Below, piece after piece: positions 4,485-10,021 of a DNA stretch of 10,021 nucleotides. Source of the stretch: JAZMZS01 sp045586105 (GTDB lineage Bacteria > Bacillota > Clostridia > Oscillospirales > CAG-272). The stretch is from contig JAZMZS010000267.1 of NCBI GenBank assembly GCA_045586105.1, positions 1-10,021 of the forward strand. Reading direction: 5' to 3'. Position 1 is the stretch's first letter; each line of letters begins with the position of its first letter. The notes beneath the pieces are model-generated. The model did no database searches. It was not told the DNA's origin and saw only the letters and a program-made list of their open reading frames with translations. Both the position numbers and the translations under genes were made by a program.

Positions 4485-6374
4485 ATGAAACATTACGGAC
4501 GGAGAATACTTGCGCTCGTCTTGTCTGTTCTGATGCTCGTGCCGCTTACCGCATGCACAAATCAGAGCAACGCGCAGTGCCGCTCCGATAAGACAAACAC
4601 GCTCTATGTGGGCTACGTGGGAACATCCTTCCCTACCTCATATATGCCGTGGCAGTCAAGAGACGGGATCGCGCCTACTATATCGAGCATAATCTACTCC
4701 ACTCTCTTTTCCTACAACGACGAGACGGGCGGATACGATCCTCTGCTTGCCGACAATTGGTGCTATACGGATAAAAAGGGCAACAAGCTCACAAAGGAGG
4801 ACGGCTCCATCGACTACGATCTCGTAGCCGAGACCTACAAGGAGGAGCAGACCCTCTCGGACACGAACAGAAAAAAATACATGGTCGTCCGCGTTGAGCT
4901 TGATCCCGATGCAAAATGGACCGACGGCACTCCCGTGACCGTGGAGGATATTTATTTCTCACTCGATCTCTGCGCCAACAACAAGCTCTCAAATCATGCA
5001 GGTGCTCTTGCATGGGTATCGGATCTTAAGCACAAATACGAGGATGGGCAGAAAAAATCGGACGGTCTCTTTACATACGATTTCAATCCCAACAATTACC
5101 CGATCAGCGAAGAGGAACGTGACAGAGTAATATACATGCACGTAAACACCGTCATGGGAGCGGTCGCTTCCCTCTTTACCACCGTGCTGATGCTGCCGAA
5201 GCACATATGGGCTCCCGTTATCAGCGAGAACATGCCGATAAACAGCACGGCTCCGAGCGTTATTCTGACAGAGCTTTACCGCAATCCGATAGGCTGCGGT
5301 CCTTATACTCTCGACAGAGAAGGCACCAACTCCGCCCAGATCACGCTCAAGCGCAACCCCGATTATCATATAAAGGCGCAGGACGGCTCTGACCTGTACA
5401 AGGTAGACACCATCAAGTTCATTCTTTACCAGGAACAGAACGTTGCTATCTTTGCAATCAAAAAGGGGTACATAGATATTCTTGATGCTTCTATTCCCGC
5501 AAACTACGGTACCCTCTTTGAAAAAGAGAAGAATATCGAGGTCTTAAGCGTTCCAAACGTCTACGTAAACACCCTCGTGCTCAATATCAACCCCGTTGAA
5601 GGTCAAAAGAACACCATCCGCGACCTTCTCTCTCACGCTGACTTCCGACGTGCCATCGCTCTTGCGATAAACCAGGAGGAGCTGATAAAGAACGTTCTTG
5701 ACGGAGCGGGAAGCACCTATTCCGCTGGACTTGTCAGCAGCACCATTGAGGCTATGTACAATCCCGACAGCGACATTCTTCGCGGTGATTACGAAAAGAG
5801 GCTCGGGGAGGCAAACGCCATCCTCGACAAGTACGCCCCGGAGAAGGACGAGCTCGGTTACAGGCTCTATGAGGGCAAGAGACTCAGCTACGAGATACTC
5901 GGCGCCCCCACCGAGCAGGACACGATCAGCTTCCTTCAGATACAGCTGCAAAAGATAGGTATCGAGGTCAAGTATGCGGCAAAGGGAAATTCTCCCGAAA
6001 ACACTTACCTCTACCACAGCCGCTTTGACATGACATTGCAGGGTGTTACCTTCTCCATGTCGACCGTAGATATAATGATGAACTCGCACTTCGTCAATCT
6101 CAACAAGTCCTCAAACTACGGAAGGCTCGTAAACGAGGAGCTTGCAGAAAAGATATCAGCCATGAGAAACACGCTCAATCTTACCGAAAAGAATGAGCTT
6201 CTGCGCGGCATACAGCTCGACATCGCAAATCAGTATTACAAAATACCGCTTTACAGCGCAAACGTGACCTCGGTCGCCCGCACGGACAGATTCAAGGGTT
6301 ACGTAGCATCCCCCTCGCAGACGGCATTTTCACTTGAATCACTCAGAAATCTTGAATTTGTAGGAGATAAATAA
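4485..6374 (+). CDS. ABC transporter substrate-binding lipoprotein, family 5 (peptide/nickel/opine type, OppA/DppA-like)
   Basis: A 629-residue extracellular lipoprotein that captures the substrate for the importer encoded downstream. Residues 1-23 are a lipoprotein signal peptide with lipobox PLTAC and the lipidated cysteine at 24. Family 5 features follow: YDPLLADNW (84-92), AKWTDGTPVTVEDIYFSLDL (143-162), which is the classic WtDGxPvTveDvyFS segment, the MLPKHIW strand-turn (236-242), and NPIGCGPYTL (267-276) followed by ITLKRNPDYH (286-295). The protein is somewhat longer than typical OppA/DppA (about 530-550). The extra length lies partly in a charged stretch at about residues 95-133 and partly around 180-215. 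Peptides are the commonest ligand of this family, but nickel, opines and oligosaccharides occur, so the substrate is open. Its stop overlaps the next start (TAATG). It is the first gene of the operon and follows a terminator-like hairpin. Confidence 0.95.
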   Translation: MKHYGRRILALVLSVLMLVPLTACTNQSNAQCRSDKTNTLYVGYVGTSFPTSYMPWQSRDGIAPTISSIIYSTLFSYNDETGGYDPLLADNWCYTDKKGNKLTKEDGSIDYDLVAETYKEEQTLSDTNRKKYMVVRVELDPDAKWTDGTPVTVEDIYFSLDLCANNKLSNHAGALAWVSDLKHKYEDGQKKSDGLFTYDFNPNNYPISEEERDRVIYMHVNTVMGAVASLFTTVLMLPKHIWAPVISENMPINSTAPSVILTELYRNPIGCGPYTLDREGTNSAQITLKRNPDYHIKAQDGSDLYKVDTIKFILYQEQNVAIFAIKKGYIDILDASIPANYGTLFEKEKNIEVLSVPNVYVNTLVLNINPVEGQKNTIRDLLSHADFRRAIALAINQEELIKNVLDGAGSTYSAGLVSSTIEAMYNPDSDILRGDYEKRLGEANAILDKYAPEKDELGYRLYEGKRLSYEILGAPTEQDTISFLQIQLQKIGIEVKYAAKGNSPENTYLYHSRFDMTLQGVTFSMSTVDIMMNSHFVNLNKSSNYGRLVNEELAEKISAMRNTLNLTEKNELLRGIQLDIANQYYKIPLYSANVTSVARTDRFKGYVASPSQTAFSLESLRNLEFVGDK

Positions 6375-7372
6375 TGAAGCTCAGTTACGTTATAAAAAGA
6401 ATACTCCTGACAATATTCATATTTATCGTCGTAATGACGCTGAATTTCTTTATTCCACGTCTCGGGGTAGAGGACCCCGCAGAGAGATATTATCCTCCGC
6501 AGGGCAATATGAGTGACGTCGAGTACGAAATAATCAAGGAGATGACTCGCGAGCAGTACGGGCTTGACGGCACGACATGGGAGCAGTACCGGAGATACGT
6601 GGACAAGCTCATGCGCGGAGACCTCGGCAACTCCATGAAGGCGGGCAATCCAAAGGTCGTGGACCTCATAGCCGAGAGGATCCCGTGGACGCTCGTTCTC
6701 TCGGTTTCCACAATGGTCATCGGTCTTATATGCGGACTTCTCTTCGGTGCCTTTGCAGCCTGGAAGAGAGGCAGATGGCCCGATATGCTTCTGCTCAACG
6801 CATCAACCTTCACAACGGCATTGCCGAGCTTCTTTATCGCTCTTTTGCTGACGCTACTGCTCGGATTTGAGCTTGAATGGCTGCCCGCATACACCGATTC
6901 AAACATGGTGGCGGACTTCAAATGGAACTGGGAATCAATTCTCAACGTCGCGTACAACGCCGTCCTTCCCGTAGTCAGTATGGGGCTCGGAAGCATAGTA
7001 GGATACGCTCAGACAACGAGAAACTCGGTAATATCCGTATCAAACGAGGATTTCATCCTCACAGCACGCTCCAAGGGAATATCAAACGGTGCCGTTCTCT
7101 ACAAGCACACGCTGAGAAACGCAATGCTCCCGATAGTCACGAGCTTCGGAATGAGCGTGAGCGGTCTTATCGGAGGCTCGACGGTCATCGAGCAGATATT
7201 CAACTGGAACGGTATGGGAACGCTGTTTCTCGAAGCGAACAACTCAAATGACTATCCCCTTATGATGGGTATAATGCTTATTATGTCCGCATTTGCTCTG
7301 GTCGCAAATCTCGTGACCGACCTCTGCTACGGACTGCTCGACCCGAGAGTTACGGTAGGTGAAAGACGATGA
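6374..7372 (+). CDS. Peptide-type ABC transporter permease, OppB/DppB-like
   Basis: A 332-residue membrane protein, one of the two channel-forming subunits. It shows the N-terminal helix of this family (about 7-27), a long extracytoplasmic segment (about 30-100, including the family's RGDLGNSM, 81-88), and then five more hydrophobic helices. The cytoplasmic EAA coupling loop, which docks on the ATPase, is at about 225-253: EDFILTARSKGISNGAVLYKHTLRNAMLP. The C-terminus LLDPRVTVGERR matches the usual DPRv end. Start ATG 6374-6376 shares one base with the previous stop and has AGGAG 7 nt upstream. The 3' end overlaps the next gene by four bases (ATGA). Both junctions imply one transcript and coupled translation. 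Length is within the usual 305-340 range. Confidence 0.95.
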   Translation: MKLSYVIKRILLTIFIFIVVMTLNFFIPRLGVEDPAERYYPPQGNMSDVEYEIIKEMTREQYGLDGTTWEQYRRYVDKLMRGDLGNSMKAGNPKVVDLIAERIPWTLVLSVSTMVIGLICGLLFGAFAAWKRGRWPDMLLLNASTFTTALPSFFIALLLTLLLGFELEWLPAYTDSNMVADFKWNWESILNVAYNAVLPVVSMGLGSIVGYAQTTRNSVISVSNEDFILTARSKGISNGAVLYKHTLRNAMLPIVTSFGMSVSGLIGGSTVIEQIFNWNGMGTLFLEANNSNDYPLMMGIMLIMSAFALVANLVTDLCYGLLDPRVTVGERR

Positions 7373-8391
7373 AGAATTTTATGCAAAAACTGAAAAAGAA
7401 CTTCCTCGTCTCGCTCGTGTCGAAGCTGTGGAAGCATCCTAAGGGCAGACTCGGAATGATACTCGTTATCGCCCTTGCTCTGATGGCAATATTCGCACCG
7501 CTGATAGCTCCCTACAATCCCTACGATGTAACGCAAAGAGCCGAAAAGGGCCTGTCTCCATCACTCGAGCATCCCCTCGGCACCACGATAACCACGGGTC
7601 AGGATATCTTCAGCATGCTGATATACGGCTCGAGAGTGTCGATGTCGATCGGCGTTATCACGGGACTTTGTATAGCTCTGCTCGGTGCCTTTATGGGTAT
7701 TCTTGCAGGCTACGTCGGCGGTATCGTTGATACGGTCATCATGCGTCTGGTCGATATCATGCTCGTTATCCCCACCCTTCCCCTTACTATCGTGCTTACC
7801 AACATCTTCGGCAAATCCTACTTTATGATAGTATTCATATTCACGCTGTTCGGCTGGCAGGGGCTTTCCCGTGTCATCCGCTCACAGGTGCTTGTGCTCA
7901 AGAACACCAATTACATAAAGGCGGCTGAGCTCGCGGGTGCTTCGAGAGCGAGAATAATGTTCAAGCATATTCTCCCCGGTGTCACGCATCTTCTGATCAT
8001 GTCTACCGCAATGACGAGTGCTGGAATCATGGTGGCAGAGGCAGGACTGAGCTTCCTCGGTCTTGGCGACCCTACGGCTATCAGCTGGGGTAAGATGCTC
8101 GCCGAGGTACAGAGCGGCGGTGCTCTTCTCTTCGGTCACTGGTGGTGGATAGCAGCCCCCGGTATCGGAATATTCCTTGCGATATTCTCCTTTATGAGAA
8201 TAGGAATGGCGCTCGAGGAGATATTCAACCCGAGAATGAAGCAGTCGGGAGCGGCGTACAAGCTCTTCAAGTCGCTCAGCGGCTCCTACATTCAGGATAT
8301 ATTCGATTCGATGAACGAATCGGACGAAAAAGAAGAAAACGGCGATAATGCAAACATCGCAAAAGAGAGCGCAAAGGAGGCAGAGGTATGA
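7369..8391 (+). CDS. Peptide-type ABC transporter permease, OppC/DppC-like, with acidic C-terminal tail
   Basis: A 340-residue membrane protein, the second channel subunit. The family's N-terminal segment (WKHPKGRLGMILV, 21-33, leading into the first helix, about 29-48) is followed by LAPYNPYD-like residues, HPLGT.. GQDIFS (68-82) and YGSRVSMSIG (86-95), which are OppC hallmarks. The EAA loop is at 184-204 (KAAELAGASRARIMFKHILPG). AGLSFLGLGDP (225-235) and the membrane segment ending at EEIFNPRM (283-290) follow. Most family members end near the NPR motif, but this one continues for about 50 residues. The tail is acidic at its end (ESDEKEENGD, then KESAKEAEV) and probably lies in the cytoplasm near the ATPases. 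Start ATG 7369 overlaps the previous stop (ATGA). The upstream AGGTGA is a weak ribosome site, so coupled translation likely matters here. The stop overlaps the next start (ATGA). Confidence 0.95.
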   Translation: MKNFMQKLKKNFLVSLVSKLWKHPKGRLGMILVIALALMAIFAPLIAPYNPYDVTQRAEKGLSPSLEHPLGTTITTGQDIFSMLIYGSRVSMSIGVITGLCIALLGAFMGILAGYVGGIVDTVIMRLVDIMLVIPTLPLTIVLTNIFGKSYFMIVFIFTLFGWQGLSRVIRSQVLVLKNTNYIKAAELAGASRARIMFKHILPGVTHLLIMSTAMTSAGIMVAEAGLSFLGLGDPTAISWGKMLAEVQSGGALLFGHWWWIAAPGIGIFLAIFSFMRIGMALEEIFNPRMKQSGAAYKLFKSLSGSYIQDIFDSMNESDEKEENGDNANIAKESAKEAEV

Positions 8392-9368
8392 CAGACGAGC
8401 TTATGCTGAAATTGCGCAACCTTAAGGTCATATTCCCCAACGCCATGGGCGTGGTCAAGGCGGTCGAGGGGATCGATCTTGACATTCACCGCGGTGAGTG
8501 TGTGGCGCTCGTCGGAGAGAGCGGATGCGGAAAGAGCGTTACCTCTCTCGCAATAATGAAGCTACTCAATTCCCCCCCCGCGCTCATGCAGGTAGACGAG
8601 CTATGCGTAGACGGAGTCGAGCTGAAGGATCTTTCAAACAAAAAGATGCAGGACATCCGAGGAAAGAAGATCTCGATGATATTCCAGGATGCGATGAGTG
8701 CACTCAATCCCGTCATGACGGTAGGAAAGCAGATACAAGAGGTCTTCCTCACTCAGAAGGGAGTATCCAAAAAGGAAGCGAAGGAAAAAGCCATAAAGGC
8801 GCTGGAGCTCGTCGGTATTCCCGAGCCCGCAAGAAGATACAACGACTTTCCTCACCAGCTCTCGGGCGGAATGAGACAGAGAGTGCTGATCGCGATGGCG
8901 TTTGCCTGCGATCCCGAGCTTATCATAGCGGACGAGCCGACGACGGCGCTCGACGTTACCGTTCAGGCACAGGTGCTCGACGTGCTAAAGAAGATGCAAA
9001 GATTGCACGGAACCTCACTTCTGCTGATCACACACGATCTTTCCATCGTTGCTAACATGGCGGATACGATCTGTGTAATGTACTGCGGCAAGATCGTCGA
9101 GAAGTCGCCCGCATACGAGCTTTTCAAGCACCCGCATCACCCTTACACCAAGGGACTGCTCGGTGCGATCCCAAAGCTCTCGGACGAGAGACACGTATTT
9201 ATTCAGATCCCCGACAGCGTACCCAATCCCATGCACAAGCCCGAGGGATGCTACTTCCATCCGAGATGCGACCGTGCTACTGAGGAGTGCAAAAAGAGAA
9301 TGCCCGCACTTCGCGATATAGGCGGAGGCAGATGCGTACGCTGCCATCATCCCTTAGAGGAGGTGTAA
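8388..9368 (+). CDS. Peptide-type ABC transporter ATPase, OppD/DppD-like
   Basis: A 326-residue cytoplasmic ATPase that drives the importer as a heterodimer with the next gene's product. Walker A is GESGCGKS (43-50), the Q loop is around Q100 (MIFQDAMSALNP), the signature is LSGGM (158-162), Walker B is ELIIADEP (177-184) with the D loop TALD, and the switch histidine is in THD (215-217). The family's C-terminal oligopeptide/dipeptide domain (from about 250, HPYTKGLLGAIPKL) carries the cysteine cluster GCYFHPRC...EEC...RCVRC at residues 288, 294, 301, 316 and 319. In some DppD proteins this cluster holds an iron-sulphur centre. Start ATG 8388 overlaps the previous stop, and GGAGG lies 7 nt upstream. 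The gene ends 3 nt before the next start. Length and motifs are complete, so the subunit should be functional. Confidence 0.96.
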   Translation: MTDELMLKLRNLKVIFPNAMGVVKAVEGIDLDIHRGECVALVGESGCGKSVTSLAIMKLLNSPPALMQVDELCVDGVELKDLSNKKMQDIRGKKISMIFQDAMSALNPVMTVGKQIQEVFLTQKGVSKKEAKEKAIKALELVGIPEPARRYNDFPHQLSGGMRQRVLIAMAFACDPELIIADEPTTALDVTVQAQVLDVLKKMQRLHGTSLLLITHDLSIVANMADTICVMYCGKIVEKSPAYELFKHPHHPYTKGLLGAIPKLSDERHVFIQIPDSVPNPMHKPEGCYFHPRCDRATEECKKRMPALRDIGGGRCVRCHHPLEEV

Positions 9369-9371
9369 GCA

Positions 9372-10021
9372 ATGGCTGAAAAAGACTATATCATAGAAGC
9401 GCAGGATCTCAGCGTGCACTTCCCCGTCAAGGGCTCAAATCCCTTTAAGCGCAAATTCGTAAAGGCGGTAAGTAACGTTTCGCTCAGGATCGAGCGCGGT
9501 GAGACCTTCGGTCTTGTCGGAGAGAGCGGATGCGGAAAAAGTACTTTTGCAAACGCGCTGCTCGGAATTCTCAAGCCGACGGACGGCAAGGTAATATTCG
9601 AGGGTCAGGATCTTAGCGCTCTGAAGAAAAAGGATTTCAAGGAGCTCAGACGCGGAATGCAGATGATATTCCAGGATCCCTTCTCCTCTCTTAACCCGCG
9701 CTTTGACCTTCTTGAAATAATCGGGGAGCCGATGGTCATACGCGGCGGATACACTCCCGAGCAGATCGAGGAGCGTGTCGTTGAGATGCTTGAGCTCGTC
9801 GGTCTTTCAAGGGCGGATCTGCACAGATACCCCTCCGATTTTTCGGGCGGACAGAGGCAGAGAATAGGTATTGCGAGAGCAATTATTCTCAACCCTTCCT
9901 TCCTCGTATGCGACGAGCCTGTATCTGCGCTTGACGTTTCGGTTCACGCACAGATACTGAATCTTCTCGACGAGATACAAAAGAAGAGCGGACTTACTTA
10001 TCTCTTCATCTCCCACAACCT
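9372..10021 (+). CDS. Peptide-type ABC transporter ATPase, OppF/DppF-like (3' truncated by window edge)
   Basis: The first 216 residues of the partner ATPase are visible; the frame stays open to the last base, so no stop is seen. Walker A GESGCGKS (50-57), Q loop Q101 in MIFQDPFSSLNPR, signature FSGGQ (157-161), Walker B FLVCDEP (177-183), D loop SALD (185-188) and the start of the switch region ISHN (213-216, H215) are all present. The linker KGSNPFKRKFVKAVSNVS (20-37) and the segment QDPFSSLNPR are typical of OppF/DppF rather than OppD. GGAGGT lies 7 nt before ATG 9372, which itself follows the previous stop by 3 nt. The missing part should be the remaining 90-120 residues. Identity is secure; whether more operon genes follow cannot be seen. 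Confidence 0.95.
   Translation, partial: MAEKDYIIEAQDLSVHFPVKGSNPFKRKFVKAVSNVSLRIERGETFGLVGESGCGKSTFANALLGILKPTDGKVIFEGQDLSALKKKDFKELRRGMQMIFQDPFSSLNPRFDLLEIIGEPMVIRGGYTPEQIEERVVEMLELVGLSRADLHRYPSDFSGGQRQRIGIARAIILNPSFLVCDEPVSALDVSVHAQILNLLDEIQKKSGLTYLFISHN

Overview
The window looks like a piece of chromosome from a Gram-positive, probably anaerobic Firmicute of the class Clostridia (an Oscillospiraceae/Ruminococcus-like gut or rumen lineage is my best guess). The reasons are strong GGAGG ribosome binding sites 7-9 nt before almost every start, lipobox signal peptides on the surface proteins, canonical TTGACA-type promoters, hairpin/T-tract terminators, and the gene families present. The taxonomic call is inference from style, not from a marker gene.

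Layout. (1) 2-439, plus: the C-terminal third of a type I glutamine synthetase (glnA), cut by the window edge. (2) 443-486: a perfect 18-bp hairpin that can terminate both glnA and the convergent gene. (3) 486-1820, minus: a MATE-family multidrug/metabolite efflux protein with its own promoter. (4) 1897-1952: tandem hairpins ending the next transcript. (5) 1968-3458, minus: an unrecognised 496-residue lipoprotein made of about four degenerate beta-rich repeats. (6) 3459-3734: a divergent, AT-rich promoter region firing left into the lipoprotein and right into the next gene. (7) 3735-4421, plus: an unrecognised 228-residue cytosolic protein, with a faint resemblance in its C-terminal half to split-barrel flavin-binding (PNPOx-like) proteins. 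(8) 4432-4469: a strong intrinsic terminator or attenuator. (9) 4485 to the window end, plus: a tightly packed ABC transporter operon of the peptide/nickel/opine family: substrate-binding lipoprotein, two permeases, and two ATPases (the last cut by the window edge).

How the genes work together. The five transporter genes form a complete Opp/Dpp-type importer: the lipoprotein captures the substrate (probably peptides) outside the membrane, the two permeases form the channel and the two ATPases power it. Three junctions overlap (TAATG, ATGA, ATGA) and the fourth is 3 nt apart, so translational coupling is likely. I see no convincing promoter between the terminator at 4432-4469 and the first transporter gene. 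The simplest reading is that the 228-residue gene and the importer share the promoter at 3667-3695, with the hairpin letting only part of the transcripts through.

No tRNA, rRNA, CRISPR array, insertion sequence or phage gene was seen. Most of the window is ordinary transport and nitrogen metabolism. The unexplained parts are the repeat lipoprotein, the 228-residue protein, the divergent promoter region between them, and the hairpin before the importer operon.
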